Source: Cellulomonas sp. HZM
GTDB lineage: Bacteria > Actinomycetota > Actinomycetes > Actinomycetales > Cellulomonadaceae
Assembly: GCF_000708885.1 (NCBI RefSeq)
Contig: NZ_JEOE01000020.1
Coordinates: forward strand, 1 to 53,316
Direction of reading: 5' to 3'
Length of the DNA: 53,316 nt
A program made the translations under genes and the position numbers. Of this stretch, positions 35,173 through 44,028 are shown one piece after another (position 1 is the stretch's first letter; every line of letters begins with the position of its first letter). Under the pieces are notes generated by a model. It saw only the letters and a program-made list of their open reading frames with translations. It had not been told where the DNA came from and searched no databases.

Positions 35173-36618
35173 TCAGCTCCCGGACTCGTCCAGCACCACG
35201 CGGACCGTGCGTTCGTCGGGGCCGGTGCGGACCCGCAGCGCGACCGTGTCGCCCGGCGTGTGCGCGCGGATGGCGACGATCAGCTCGTCGGGCTGCGTCA
35301 CGGGCCGGTCGTCGATCGACAGGATGACGTCCCCCGAGCGGATGCCCGCGCGGTCGGCCGGGCCGTCTGGCGTCACCGGCGGCGTGCCCTGCTGGCTCTT
35401 CGACGCGACCTTGACGCCCTCGCCGACGTACGCCTGGTCCAGCAGCACCCCGATGATGGGGTAGGTCGCGTGCCCCTTCTCGATGAGCTGCTCGGCGGTG
35501 CGGCGCGCCTGGTCCGACGGGATCGCGAAGCCGAGGCCGATGCTGCCGCCCGTGGTGCCGTTGGTGCCCGGTGGCTGGGCGATCGCCGAGTTGATGCCGA
35601 TCACCTCGCCCTCGGCGTCGACCAGCGGCCCGCCGGAGTTGCCGGGGTTGATCGCGGCGTCGGTCTGGATCGCGTTGATGAACGCGGTGTCCGCCGAGTC
35701 GCCCGCGGACACCGGACGGTTCAGGGCGCTCACGATGCCCGTCGTGACGGTCCCGGCCAGGCCCAGCGGTGCGCCGATCGCGACGACGGGGTCGCCCACG
35801 ACGACGTCCGCGGAGCGTCCCAGCACGAGCGGGGTGAGGCCCTTCTCGTCGACCTTGATGACCGCGAGGTCGTAGTCCGACGTGCGTCCGACGATCGTCG
35901 CCCGGCGCTCGTGCCCGTCGGAGAACGTCACCGTCAGCGAGCCGCCACCCACCGCGCCCGCGACCACGTGGTTGTTGGTCAGCAGGTAGCCGTCGGCCCG
36001 CAGCACGAAGCCCGAGCCCGTCGCGGTGCCGTCGCCGCCCGTCGACTCGATCGACACGACGCTAGGCAGCACCGTGGCGGCGATCTGCGCGACCGACGCC
36101 TCCGCCGTACCTGCAGCTGCACCTCCGGACGGCCGAGGAGCGCTCGACGGGATCGCCGGCAGCCCCGCGTCGGCGAGGTGGTCGTCAGCTGACCAGCGCG
36201 CACCCAGCACACCGCCCACGAGACCCGCGACGAGCGCGAGCACGACGAGCGGCACGACCCAGCCGACCGAGAGCGCACGCGGTGCGCGGCGGACCCGGAC
36301 CTGCGGTGCAGACGTCGCAGAGAGCGGCGTCGAGAGCGGCTGCTGCGGTGGGAAGCCGGGCGGGTACGACGAGGGGCCCTGCTCGGCGCCGAGACCCACG
36401 GCTGGCGTGGACGAACCCGGTGCGTGCACGAAGGAGCGCGGCGCGCGCGGCTGCTCGGGGGGACCACCCTGCCCGGGTGCGTCCTGACCCGGTGCGCTCT
36501 GACCCTGTGCGCCCTGTGCCGTGCTCCCCGCCGACGGACCGGGCAGCGGCCTCGTCGAGGGCGAGGCGAACAGGGGGACGTCCGACGGCTGCCCGGGCTG
36601 CTGGTCCTGCTCCGTCAT
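35173..36618 (-). CDS. htrA: HtrA/DegP-type serine protease with PDZ domain
   Basis: 481 aa. A Gln/Gly/Pro-rich cytoplasmic N-terminus of ~115 residues precedes a single span (~118-140, VGWVVPLVVLALVAGLVGGV). The trypsin-like domain has the complete triad: H217 in LTNNHVVAG, D250 in SDYDLAVIKV and S328 in NPGNSGGPLV. A PDZ domain closes the protein (GPADRAGIRSGDVILSIDDR). Faces outside the membrane and degrades or monitors misfolded envelope proteins. The ATG overlaps the anti-sigma stop (ATGA), placing it in the SigE regulon-type operon. Confidence 0.94.
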   Translation of the reverse strand: MTEQDQQPGQPSDVPLFASPSTRPLPGPSAGSTAQGAQGQSAPGQDAPGQGGPPEQPRAPRSFVHAPGSSTPAVGLGAEQGPSSYPPGFPPQQPLSTPLSATSAPQVRVRRAPRALSVGWVVPLVVLALVAGLVGGVLGARWSADDHLADAGLPAIPSSAPRPSGGAAAGTAEASVAQIAATVLPSVVSIESTGGDGTATGSGFVLRADGYLLTNNHVVAGAVGGGSLTVTFSDGHERRATIVGRTSDYDLAVIKVDEKGLTPLVLGRSADVVVGDPVVAIGAPLGLAGTVTTGIVSALNRPVSAGDSADTAFINAIQTDAAINPGNSGGPLVDAEGEVIGINSAIAQPPGTNGTTGGSIGLGFAIPSDQARRTAEQLIEKGHATYPIIGVLLDQAYVGEGVKVASKSQQGTPPVTPDGPADRAGIRSGDVILSIDDRPVTQPDELIVAIRAHTPGDTVALRVRTGPDERTVRVVLDESGS

Positions 36619-37568
36619 GACTGGTCGAGCACTCCCGCCACCGTGGTCCACCCGCGCCACATGCGGGCGGGGACGCCGTCCGCGGCGCCCACGGGGAAGC
36701 CTGCCACGAAGGAGCGCGCCGCGCCGGAGTCGCGCCCCGCGACGACCTGCACGACCGTGTCGCCCGACTGCCACGCGACGTGCCACGGCTCGGTCGACAG
36801 CAGCACCGCGTCGATGCCCTCGACGTCGGCGGCCTGCGCGCCGACGACCGCTGCCTCGTCCAGCCGTCCCGCCTGCTCCGTCACGACGACGGGTCCGGCG
36901 GGTCCGGTGAGGTCCACCTCGAGCGACCCCTCGTCGGTGGTCCGCCACCCCACGAGGGACCACCCCGCGGGCAGCTGCGTCGGGAAGGGCCAGCCGTGCC
37001 GGTCGACCCATGCGTCGAGGTCGTCCACGCCGGCGTCGACCGCGTCGACCTGCACGGTCGCGGCATGGCCGAGCAGGTCGAGATCGGGCGCGACCCTGCC
37101 CTGCGCGACGACGTCGGGCTGCTCTCCCAGCACGAACAGCATCGCCGCGACCGCGCCGACGCCCGCGACCGACCCGGCGAGCAGGCGGGTCGACATCCGG
37201 CGCAGCGGCACCTCGCCGCACAGCGCGGCACCGCTGCGCGCCTCCCACGCACGGCGTGCGGGGCCGCGGTGCAGGCCGTAGCTCGCGAGGTCGTGCTCGG
37301 TGCGACGCGGCGGCGGCGCGAACGGGTCGGCGGACCGCACGGGCTCGTGCGCGGGCATCGCGACACCGAGGGACAGCAGGCGGGCGGTGAGGTCGTCGTC
37401 CGGCGCGACGTCCTGCGACGCCGCGAGCGCGGCACGCGCGGCACGAGCAGCCGCGAGCTCGGCGGCGCACTCGTCGCAGGTCGCGACGTGCGCGAGCGCA
37501 CGCTCCGCAGCGGCCGGCGCGAGCTGGCCGTCGACGAGCGCGCTGATCCGCGAGCCGAGGTGGCTCAT
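36615..37568 (-). CDS. rseA: Anti-sigma factor with zinc-binding ZAS domain (RseA-like)
   Basis: 317 aa. The N-terminus holds the ZAS/zf-HC2 motif H27-x3-C31-x2-C34 ([18 protein letters not shown]), which binds a cognate ECF sigma factor. A membrane span (~residues 126-147, [20 protein letters not shown]) and an extracytoplasmic domain of ~165 residues follow ([18 protein letters not shown]). The start overlaps the sigma-factor stop (ATGA) and the end overlaps htrA. It should hold SigE inactive until envelope stress. The sensor domain is longer than in mycobacterial RseA, whose domain is mainly cytoplasmic. Confidence 0.87.
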   Translation of the reverse strand: MSHLGSRISALVDGQLAPAAAERALAHVATCDECAAELAAARAARAALAASQDVAPDDDLTARLLSLGVAMPAHEPVRSADPFAPPPRRTEHDLASYGLHRGPARRAWEARSGAALCGEVPLRRMSTRLLAGSVAGVGAVAAMLFVLGEQPDVVAQGRVAPDLDLLGHAATVQVDAVDAGVDDLDAWVDRHGWPFPTQLPAGWSLVGWRTTDEGSLEVDLTGPAGPVVVTEQAGRLDEAAVVGAQAADVEGIDAVLLSTEPWHVAWQSGDTVVQVVAGRDSGAARSFVAGFPVGAADGVPARMWRGWTTVAGVLDQS

Positions 37569-38134
37569 GCCCGCACCTCGTCGACCTCGACCACGGGCGT
37601 GCGCCCGGGAGCGCGGTGCTCGAGCGACTCGCGCAGCCGCGCCCGCGCGCGGTGGATCCGCGAGCGCACCGTGCCGAGCTTGATGCCCAGCGTCACCGCG
37701 ATCTCCTCGTACGAGAGCCCCTCGATGTCGCACAGGACGACCGCGGCGCGGTACTCGGGCGGGAGGTCGTCGAGCGCGCGCTGCACGTCGGCGTCGAGGT
37801 TGCCGTGCTCGAACGCGCGCTCGGGTGCCGCGAGCTGGTCGGTCGACTCGAAGCGGTCGCTCTCGTCACCGATCGCGTCGATGCGCACGCGCTGGCGCCT
37901 GCGCGCCTGGTCGAGGAACAGGTTGGTGGTGATGCGGTGCATCCAGCCCTCGAACGTGCCGGGCTGGTAGGTGTGCAGCGACCGGAACACGCGGACGAAC
38001 GTCTCCTGCGTGAGGTCCTCGGCGTCCTGGCGGTTGCCCGAGAGGCGGTACGCGAGCCGGTACACGCGGGCGGAGTGGTCCCGCACGATCTGCTCCCACG
38101 ACGGCGGCTGCCAGGCGGGTTCGGTCTGCGGCAC
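37565..38134 (-). CDS. sigE: RNA polymerase ECF sigma factor (SigE-like)
   Basis: 189 aa with sigma region 2 ([49 protein letters not shown]) and region 4 ([40 protein letters not shown]). No region 1.1 or 3, as usual for ECF types. The GTG start has GAGGAG 5-6 nt upstream. Followed by anti-sigma, HtrA and TatB and divergent from an O-methyltransferase, the same order as around mycobacterial sigE, so it is probably the envelope-stress sigma factor. Confidence 0.93.
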   Translation of the reverse strand: MPQTEPAWQPPSWEQIVRDHSARVYRLAYRLSGNRQDAEDLTQETFVRVFRSLHTYQPGTFEGWMHRITTNLFLDQARRRQRVRIDAIGDESDRFESTDQLAAPERAFEHGNLDADVQRALDDLPPEYRAAVVLCDIEGLSYEEIAVTLGIKLGTVRSRIHRARARLRESLEHRAPGRTPVVEVDEVRA

Positions 38135-38253
38135 GTGTCTCCTCGCTGTGGCCGACGGGTCGGCGGGTCCCCATCATCCCATCCGGACCCGGTGCCCCGG
38201 GTCCGACGACAGGTCTCGTCGGTGCAACGCCTGCGCCGCACGGATGGTTCCGC

Positions 38254-38967
38254 GTGCCCCCACGGCGCGACGCGCGGGCGGGACTACGCTGGCAGCGCCC
38301 GCACCGGCGGGCTCTGACGTGCCGGGAGGCCACCATCTCCACCGACAAGGCGAGCAGCTGGGTCTACTGCGAGGACTTCGTCGAGCAGGACGACGTGCTG
38401 CTGCGGGCCCGCGAACGCGCGGCACAGCTCGGCTGCACCGCTGTGACCCCGGGAGCCGGCGCCGCCCTGACGGTGCTCGCGGCCGCCAACGCTGCGCGCG
38501 CCGTGGTCGAGATCGGCACGGGCGCCGGCGTCGGCTCGATCCACCTCCTGCGCGGGATGCCCGCGGACGGCGTGCTCACGACGATCGACATCGAGGTCGA
38601 GCACCACCGCGCCGCCAAGGAGGCGTTCGCCGAGGAGGGTGTGCGCTCGACGCGCACGCGCACCATCTCCGGGCGCGCGCTCGACGTGCTGCCGCGCCTG
38701 ACCGACGGCGCCTACGACATGGTCGTCGTGGATGCCGACGTCGAGGGCGTGACGCGCTACGTCGAGGAGGGCGTCCGGCTGCTGAGGCCGGGCGGCGTGC
38801 TCGTCGTCGACGACGCGCTGTGGCACGACCGTGTCGCCGACCCCGCCCGCCGGGACGACGACACGACCGCCGTGCGTGAGGTGGGCCGTGCGGTGCGGGC
38901 CGACGAGCGGCTCGTCAGCGCGCTGCTGCCCGTGGGCGACGGGCTCCTGGTCGCGGTGCGCCGCTGA
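38254..38967 (+). CDS. SAM-dependent O-methyltransferase (start uncertain)
   Basis: 237 aa from the only canonical start, GTG 38254, but the real product is probably shorter. The class I methyltransferase fold is complete: VVEIGTGAGVGSIHLLRG, VLTTIDIEVEHHRAAKEAF, MVVVDADVEGVTRYVEEG and LLRPGGVLVVDD. Homologues begin near STDKASSWVYCEDFVEQD. A TACGCT hexamer (38285-38290) lies inside the extra N-terminus, and GGGAGG stands 5 nt before an in-frame ATC at 38335. That would give 210 aa with a rare ATC start. The first ~27 residues (MPPRRDARAGLRW...) look like non-coding GC-rich sequence. Divergent from sigE, as Rv1220c is. Confidence 0.8.
   Translation: MPPRRDARAGLRWQRPHRRALTCREATISTDKASSWVYCEDFVEQDDVLLRARERAAQLGCTAVTPGAGAALTVLAAANAARAVVEIGTGAGVGSIHLLRGMPADGVLTTIDIEVEHHRAAKEAFAEEGVRSTRTRTISGRALDVLPRLTDGAYDMVVVDADVEGVTRYVEEGVRLLRPGGVLVVDDALWHDRVADPARRDDDTTAVREVGRAVRADERLVSALLPVGDGLLVAVRR
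38285..38329 (+). promoter_or_regulatory. Promoter -10 and Shine-Dalgarno for the O-methyltransferase
   Basis: TACGCT at 38285-38290 and GGGAGG at 38324-38329, the latter 5 nt before ATC 38335. Both lie downstream of the GTG at 38254, arguing against that start. Confidence 0.45.
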
Positions 38968-38980
38968 CGCCGTCGGGCGT

Positions 38981-39016
38981 TCCGTCTGGCCCTCCGTCAG
39001 GCCCTGCGTCCGGCCG
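38981..39016. repeat. Three tandem copies of a 12-bp unit
   Basis: TCCGTCTGGCCC, TCCGTCAGGCCC and TGCGTCCGGCCG run head to tail in the short gap between the O-methyltransferase and the PCD/VOC gene. Degenerate; no function suggested. Confidence 0.5.
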
Positions 39017-39060
39017 TCTCTGAACCGCCTCTGAGTTTGCCGCTGAGCCGCCGCGAGGCG

Positions 39061-39717
39061 TCAGTCGTGCGTGTCCGTCCAGGCCGCGATGTCGATGCCG
39101 TGGTTGTCGGGTGACGCGATCGTCCACCACTGCGGCGCGTAGGAGTCGTCGACCAGCCGTCCGCCCGCGGCGAGCGCCGCGGCGACCCGTGCCTCGGCCC
39201 GGTCGGCGGGCACCGACACGTCGATGTGAGTACGTCCACGACCGGTCCGCTCCATGTCCGGGTGGAACGAGAGCGAGGGGCCGCGCCGCAGCGGGTCGAC
39301 CGCGTCGTCGACGCCCGACGGCACGTATCCGAGCGCGGCCTCCCAGAACGCCTCGACGTCTCTGTCCGGGTGGTGCGCGACGTAGATGTCGACGGTCTGG
39401 ACGAGGTCGACGTCGGGTCGCAGCCCCAGCTCGCGCGCCGCGACGGAGACGGCCGCGGCGGCCTCGGCCCCGGCGACGGGGATCAGCCCGTCGCGGTGCG
39501 GGATCCGCACGACGACGGCCTCCGGGCGCAGGTCCACGTCCGGTGCGACGCCCAGCCGTGACGCCGCGTCCACGACCGGCGCCACGAGCGCCGCGGCCTG
39601 CGCGAGCGACCCGGCGCGGAAGCACGCCTGCGCTCCCCACGAGGTCACCCGCCAGTCCTCGACGCCGGGCCGCGTGTGGAAGGCCGCCGGGGTGAGTCCC
39701 TGCTCGTCGTCCGTCAT
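39061..39717 (-). CDS. Fusion of PCD-like domain and VOC (glyoxalase-like) domain
   Basis: 218 aa. Residues ~10-100 resemble pterin-4a-carbinolamine dehydratase (FRAGSLAQAAALVAPVVDAA, AVVVRIPHRD, AVSVAARELGL), but the catalytic HH pair is replaced (LGVAPDVDL). The second half is a glyoxalase/VOC fold (VQTVDIYVAHHPDRDVEAFW, LGYVPSG, RTHIDVSVP, APQWWTIASPDNHGIDIAAW). Function unknown; VOC proteins range from metalloenzymes to antibiotic-binding proteins. A TACCGT hexamer six bases before the ATG suggests leaderless expression. Confidence 0.8.
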   Translation of the reverse strand: MTDDEQGLTPAAFHTRPGVEDWRVTSWGAQACFRAGSLAQAAALVAPVVDAASRLGVAPDVDLRPEAVVVRIPHRDGLIPVAGAEAAAAVSVAARELGLRPDVDLVQTVDIYVAHHPDRDVEAFWEAALGYVPSGVDDAVDPLRRGPSLSFHPDMERTGRGRTHIDVSVPADRAEARVAAALAAGGRLVDDSYAPQWWTIASPDNHGIDIAAWTDTHD

Positions 39718-39723
39718 CGCCCC

Positions 39724-39729
39724 ACGGTA
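39724..39729 (-). promoter_or_regulatory. -10 hexamer for leaderless PCD/VOC mRNA
   Basis: TACCGT on the minus strand, 6-nt gap to the ATG at 39717. Confidence 0.4.
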
Positions 39730-39797
39730 GGCGCGGGACCGGACGATCGCGAGACCTCTGGCGCAGCGGTCCGGCGCTGCGGTCGGGTGCAGGTGGG

Positions 39798-41387
39798 TCA
39801 GCGCAGGTCGGCGAGGTACTGCAGCAGCAGGCGCGCCCCGAACCCGGTCGCGCCCTCGGTGATCTCGTGCCGGTCGGACGTCGCGCGCGCGGGCCCGGCG
39901 ATGTCGAGGTGCGCCCAGCGACGCGACCCCACGAACTCGCGCAGGAACAGCGCCGCCGTGATCGCACCCGCACCCAGGCCGGCGTCGGCGGGGACGTGAC
40001 GCAGGTCGGCGACGTCGGAACGGACGGCGTCCGCGTAGTCCTCGACGAGCGGCAGGCGCCACAGCGGCTCGCCGACGGCCTCGCCCGCACGTTCCAGCGC
40101 CGCGACGAGGGCGTCGTCGGTGCCGAACAACGCGCCGCGCTGCTTGCCGAGACCGACGGCAGCGGCGCCTGTGAGCGTCGCGACGTCGACCAGGACGTCG
40201 GGTTCGAGCGTGGCGTCGGCCCATGCGAGGGCGTCGGCGAGGACGAGCCGCCCCTCGGCGTCGGTGTTCGCGACCTCGACGGTCGTGCCGCCGTACACGC
40301 GCAGGACGTCGCCCGGGCGGTACGACGAGGCCCCGAAGTGGTTCTCGGCGAGCGGCAGCACCGCGGTGACGGCGTGCGCGAGCCCGGAGTCGGCCGCGGC
40401 GAGCACGGTCGCGAGCGCGACGGCCGCACCGGCCATGTCCGTCTTCATCGTGACCATCGACTCGCGCGGCTTGATGCTGATGCCACCGGTGTCGAACGTG
40501 ATCCCCTTGCCGACGAGCACCACGTGCCTGCCGGACGCGTTGGTGGGCGTGTAGCGGACGACGACGAGCCGCGGCGTGGACGCCGAGCCGGCGCCGACCG
40601 CGAGGATCCCGCCGAAGCCCTGCGCCGAGAGCTCGCGCGGGGTCAGGACCTGGGTCTCGAGACCGCGTCGCGCCGCGAGCCGCTTCGCCTGGTCGGCGAG
40701 CCACGCGGGCGTCTTGGTGCTGGACGGCGTCGTCGTGAGGTCGCGCACGAGCCACGTCGCGGCGGCGGCCGTCCGCGCGGCGTCGAGCGCCGCGGTGACG
40801 CGCGTGCCGTCACGCCCCAGGAGCACCAGCTCCGCGGACGGTGCGGGCGCAGGTCCGGTGGCAGACGTGGGCGGGCGGTACGCCGCGAGCAGGTACCCCT
40901 CGGCGAACGCACGCGCAGCCTGCGCGGCCTGCGACGCGGACTGGCTGCCCTGCACGCCCGCGGTCGTGAGCACGCGCCCGAGACCGCGCGACGCGCGTGC
41001 CAGCGCCGCGCCGGCGTGCCGCAGGTCGGCTGCCGACCGGGCACCGAGGCCCAGCAGCACCACGCGAGGCGGCAGCGCCTGCCACGGGAGCTGCACCGCA
41101 GAGCCGACGGCGCGCGGCAGCTGCAGGACGTACGACTCCCCCGACGCGCCCGTCAGCCCGACGCGGTCAGCGATCTCGGCGAGGTCGATCCCGTACAGCG
41201 CGGACACGTCCGCCGCGCCCTCACCGGGCTGCGCACCGTGCTCGCCCTCGACCGCAGGCACGAGCGGCACGGCGATCGCGTCGACCGAGCCGTCGTCCAG
41301 CAGGTCGGTCGACACGAGCGTGCCGCCCGACGGCCACAGCTCCGGCGGCGTGCGTCCGATGGTCGACCGGGTACCCGTCCGTGCCAT
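39798..41387 (-). CDS. pepA: Leucyl aminopeptidase (M17)
   Basis: 529 aa. A variable N-terminal domain is followed by the M17 catalytic domain: VLVGKGITFDTGG (K294 binds metal and substrate), MVTMKTDMAGAAVALATVLA, AENHFGASSYRPGDVLRVYG, VEVANTDAEGRLVLADALAW (metal ligands plus signature NTDAEGR) and LTGAAAVGLGKQRGALFG. Hexameric, dinuclear-metal cytosolic peptidase releasing N-terminal amino acids. The next gene upstream on the same strand is DUF3117, whose stop lies 17 nt before this ATG, so they may share a transcript. Confidence 0.94.
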   Translation of the reverse strand: MARTGTRSTIGRTPPELWPSGGTLVSTDLLDDGSVDAIAVPLVPAVEGEHGAQPGEGAADVSALYGIDLAEIADRVGLTGASGESYVLQLPRAVGSAVQLPWQALPPRVVLLGLGARSAADLRHAGAALARASRGLGRVLTTAGVQGSQSASQAAQAARAFAEGYLLAAYRPPTSATGPAPAPSAELVLLGRDGTRVTAALDAARTAAAATWLVRDLTTTPSSTKTPAWLADQAKRLAARRGLETQVLTPRELSAQGFGGILAVGAGSASTPRLVVVRYTPTNASGRHVVLVGKGITFDTGGISIKPRESMVTMKTDMAGAAVALATVLAAADSGLAHAVTAVLPLAENHFGASSYRPGDVLRVYGGTTVEVANTDAEGRLVLADALAWADATLEPDVLVDVATLTGAAAVGLGKQRGALFGTDDALVAALERAGEAVGEPLWRLPLVEDYADAVRSDVADLRHVPADAGLGAGAITAALFLREFVGSRRWAHLDIAGPARATSDRHEITEGATGFGARLLLQYLADLR

Positions 41388-41404
41388 GCGGCTGCCCGGG
41401 GCCG

Positions 41405-41572
41405 TCAGGAGACGACGGAGGTGAGCGCCTCGCCCAGCTCGGCGGCCTCGGTCGCGTTGAGCTCGACCACCAGCCGTCCGCCGCCCTCGAGCGGGACGCG
41501 CATGACGATGCCGCGACCCTCCTTGGTCACCTCGAGCGGTCCGTCGCCGGTCCTCGGCTTCATCGCGGCCAT
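41405..41572 (-). CDS. DUF3117 small protein
   Basis: 55 aa: MAAMKPRTGDGPLEVTKEGR, then GIVMRVPLEGGGRLVVELNA and TEAAELGEALTSVV. This matches the conserved actinobacterial DUF3117 family (Rv1211 in M. tuberculosis). Function unknown; a compact beta-rich fold is likely. An upstream in-frame start would add poorly conserved residues, while ATG 41572 has AAGGAGAGG at good spacing. A TAGACT hexamer lies ~115 nt upstream near 41690. Confidence 0.88.
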   Translation of the reverse strand: MAAMKPRTGDGPLEVTKEGRGIVMRVPLEGGGRLVVELNATEAAELGEALTSVVS

Positions 41573-41788
41573 GCGGGCCTCTCCTTCGGCTCGTGCGTCC
41601 CGGCGAGCCTGGTGCGGGCCCGGCGGCGAGCGGTCAACGACCGCCTCACCAGCGGCCCAGCTGCCGGTTGTCCGCGTCACAGTCTAGTTCACACCTGCGA
41701 CACCACGGTCCCGAACCGGGGGCCGACCCGTTCGCTCGTCCCGTCCACTCGGCCCGGCGGCTCGGCCCGGAGGACCGACCGGCACACG

Positions 41789-43120
41789 TCACGGCGGCCA
41801 GCCGGTGGGCCCCTGCAGCCGCCACATGTCCCACACCCACACGACCTGCAGGCCGAGCATCGCGACGACGACGAGCGCGAACCAGAGCCGCCGCGCGCGT
41901 GCGGGCCTCGTCACGACGCCCGCGGTCACCGCCCCGAGCGGGAACGCGAGCAGCAGGAACCGCGCGATGCTGCTGCTCGGCTCGACGGCCCCCGCGATGT
42001 ACAGCAGGTACGCGGCCGGCCAGGCGTGCAGCTCGGGGCCCAGGCGCCACGCGGCGGGGACGACGAGCACGGCGACGACGAGGGCGAACGACGCGAGCAG
42101 CACCCACGGCGCGAGGTCCCCGAACCAGAACCGCGAGACGTACCCCCACGACCCGAACGGCACGACCTCGCGCACTCCACGCCACGTCTCCTGCGTGAGC
42201 AGGTACGCGTCACGCTCGCCGGTCACGCGCCCGCAGATCAGCGGCCACGCGACGCCCGAGACGGCGGCCGTCGCGGCAAGGCCCGCGAGCGCACCCCAGT
42301 CCCGCGCGCGCAGCCGGTCCTCGCCGCGGCGCGCGTGCCACCAGCGCGCCGCAGCGTGCACCAGGATCACCGCGGCCATCGGCAGCGCGACCGCACGCGT
42401 GAAGCCGAGCGCGAGGATCACCGCCCCCGCGAGCAGGTAGCTGCGCCGGATCAGCAGCAGCAGCGCCGAGGCGACCAGCAGGAGAGCGAGCGACTCCGTG
42501 TACCCGATCTGCAGGACGGGGGCGGTCGGGAACACGCTCACGAGCGCGACCGTCGCGAGCGGCAGCCCCGGACGTGCGGCGACCGCGCGCGGCGCACCCT
42601 CGGCCACCGCGCGGTGGACGACGAGCATCGCGGCGCCGCCGAGCACGAGCGCGAGCAGCGGGGCCACCTGGTACCACTGCCCGCCCGTGAGCTGCATGAA
42701 CCCCCGCACCAGCATGGGGAACAGCGGGAAGAACGCCCACACGTTCTGCTGCACGTCGCCGTTCGCGTCCCGCGGGAGCGTCGAGGGGTATCCGTGCTCG
42801 GCGATCTGCCGGTACCAGGTGGCATCCCAGAACAGCCCGGTGAACTGCAGGTACGACGGGCGGTCGCCCGCCCAGTAGCTGGCCTCCTGGTGCTGCGCGG
42901 TCGCGACGAGCGCCACGGCCGAGAACAGCCGCGCACCCGCGTACACCGCGAGCGTCTGCAGCCACCACGGCCACCCGCGCGGGTCCCAGCGCGCCCGGCG
43001 CACGGCCGTCTCGGGCACGGTCGGCCCCGGCACGGTCGCCGCGGGCACGTTCGTCTCGGGCGCCCCTGCGGCCGACGACTCCCGCACGACCGGGTCCCCG
43101 GCGAAGGCGTCCCCGCTCAC
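41789..43120 (-). CDS. PIG-V-like membrane mannosyltransferase family protein
   Basis: 443 aa, about ten membrane spans. After a ~45-residue Pro/Thr/Val-rich N-terminus and the first span comes FWDATWYRQIAEHGYP, the W-D-x2-W-Y-x3-A-x2-G-Y motif typical of PIG-V (GT76-like) mannosyltransferases using polyprenyl-linked sugar. NVWAFFPLFPMLVRGFM follows. Probably acts on the outer face of the membrane in envelope glycan or glycoprotein assembly; donor and acceptor unknown. The GTG overlaps the folP2 stop (GTGA), confirming the start. manC in this window could provide GDP-mannose upstream of its donor. Confidence 0.78.
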   Translation of the reverse strand: MSGDAFAGDPVVRESSAAGAPETNVPAATVPGPTVPETAVRRARWDPRGWPWWLQTLAVYAGARLFSAVALVATAQHQEASYWAGDRPSYLQFTGLFWDATWYRQIAEHGYPSTLPRDANGDVQQNVWAFFPLFPMLVRGFMQLTGGQWYQVAPLLALVLGGAAMLVVHRAVAEGAPRAVAARPGLPLATVALVSVFPTAPVLQIGYTESLALLLVASALLLLIRRSYLLAGAVILALGFTRAVALPMAAVILVHAAARWWHARRGEDRLRARDWGALAGLAATAAVSGVAWPLICGRVTGERDAYLLTQETWRGVREVVPFGSWGYVSRFWFGDLAPWVLLASFALVVAVLVVPAAWRLGPELHAWPAAYLLYIAGAVEPSSSIARFLLLAFPLGAVTAGVVTRPARARRLWFALVVVAMLGLQVVWVWDMWRLQGPTGWPP

Positions 43121-44028
43121 ACCAGCCCCCGAACGGCACGCGCAGGCGCCCGCTCACCACGGATCGACGCGACCATGTCGAGCGTCCGCCTCGTGGCGCG
43201 CACGTCGTGCGCACGGAACACGCGAGCGCCGAGCCACGCCGCGACGGCCGTCGCGGCGAGCGTCCCCTCGAGCCGCTCGTCGGCCTCGAGGTCGAGCGTC
43301 TCGCCCACGAAGTCCTTGCGCGAGAACGCCATGAGCACCGGGAAGCCGAGTGCGACGAGCGCCTCGGTGCGCCGCGTCAGGTGCAGCGAGTGCCAGGTGT
43401 TCTTGCCGAAGTCGTGCGTGGGGTCGACGAGCACGCTCGCGGGGTCGATCCCGAGAGCGACCGCGCGCCGGGCCGCTGCGCCGACGGTCGCGACGACGTC
43501 GTCCAGCACGCCGTCGAGCGGGTCGTGCCCCGGGAGCGCTGGGTAGGACACGCGGAACGGGTCGGTACGCGGGACAGCGCCGCCCGTGTGCGAGCACACG
43601 ATGCCCAGGCCGCACTCCGCGGCGACGTGCACGAGCTCGGGGTCGTGGCCGGCCCACGTGTCGTTGACCAGGTCGGCCCCCTCGTCGGCCGCTGCGCGCG
43701 CGACCGGCGCACGCCACGTGTCGACGCTCACGAGCACGTCGGGGAACGCCGCGCGCACGCGTGCGACGACCGGCACGACCCGCGCGATCTCGTCCTCGGT
43801 CGTCACCTCGGGCCCGCGCCCGGCGCGCACGCCGCCCAGGTCCACGAGGTCGGCGCCCTCGTCGACCGCGCGTGCGACCGCCTCGAGCGCGCCGTCCTCG
43901 TCGTAGCGCGCGGGCGCGTAGAACGAGTCCGTGGTGCGGTTGACCACGGCCATCACGACCGGCCCGTCGAGCGTCCGGCCCCGCAGCCGCAGGGGTGCAC
44001 CGGCGACGGGCACACCCGCGAGCGTCAC
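43117..44028 (-). CDS. folP2: Dihydropteroate synthase-like protein, FolP2 type
   Basis: 303 aa TIM barrel of the pterin-binding family: VVMAVVNRTTDSFYAPARYD, ADLVDLGGVRAGRGPEVT, VLVSVDTWRAPVARAAADEG, ADLVNDTWAGHDPELV, CSHTGGAVPRTDPFRVSY, VLVDPTHDFGKNTWHSLHL and AFSRKDFVGETLDL. The N-R-T-x-D-S-F-Y form and HTGGA follow mycobacterial FolP2 rather than FolP1 (NVTxDSFSDGG). FolP2 has been reported not to act as a dihydropteroate synthase, so folate synthesis should not be assumed. GTG start overlaps the LOG stop; the neighbour after it is a glycosyltransferase. Confidence 0.85.
   Translation of the reverse strand: MTLAGVPVAGAPLRLRGRTLDGPVVMAVVNRTTDSFYAPARYDEDGALEAVARAVDEGADLVDLGGVRAGRGPEVTTEDEIARVVPVVARVRAAFPDVLVSVDTWRAPVARAAADEGADLVNDTWAGHDPELVHVAAECGLGIVCSHTGGAVPRTDPFRVSYPALPGHDPLDGVLDDVVATVGAAARRAVALGIDPASVLVDPTHDFGKNTWHSLHLTRRTEALVALGFPVLMAFSRKDFVGETLDLEADERLEGTLAATAVAAWLGARVFRAHDVRATRRTLDMVASIRGERAPARAVRGLV

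Noticed and set aside
38981..39016. Three 12-bp tandem units considered as a CRISPR-like or iteron array
   Set aside because: The units are too short, too few and degenerate, with no spacers and no replication or Cas genes nearby.
43117..44028. FolP as the folate-pathway dihydropteroate synthase
   Set aside because: The active-site wording (NRTTDSFY, HTGGA) follows FolP2 rather than FolP1, and no other folate genes are close, so the functional claim was held back.
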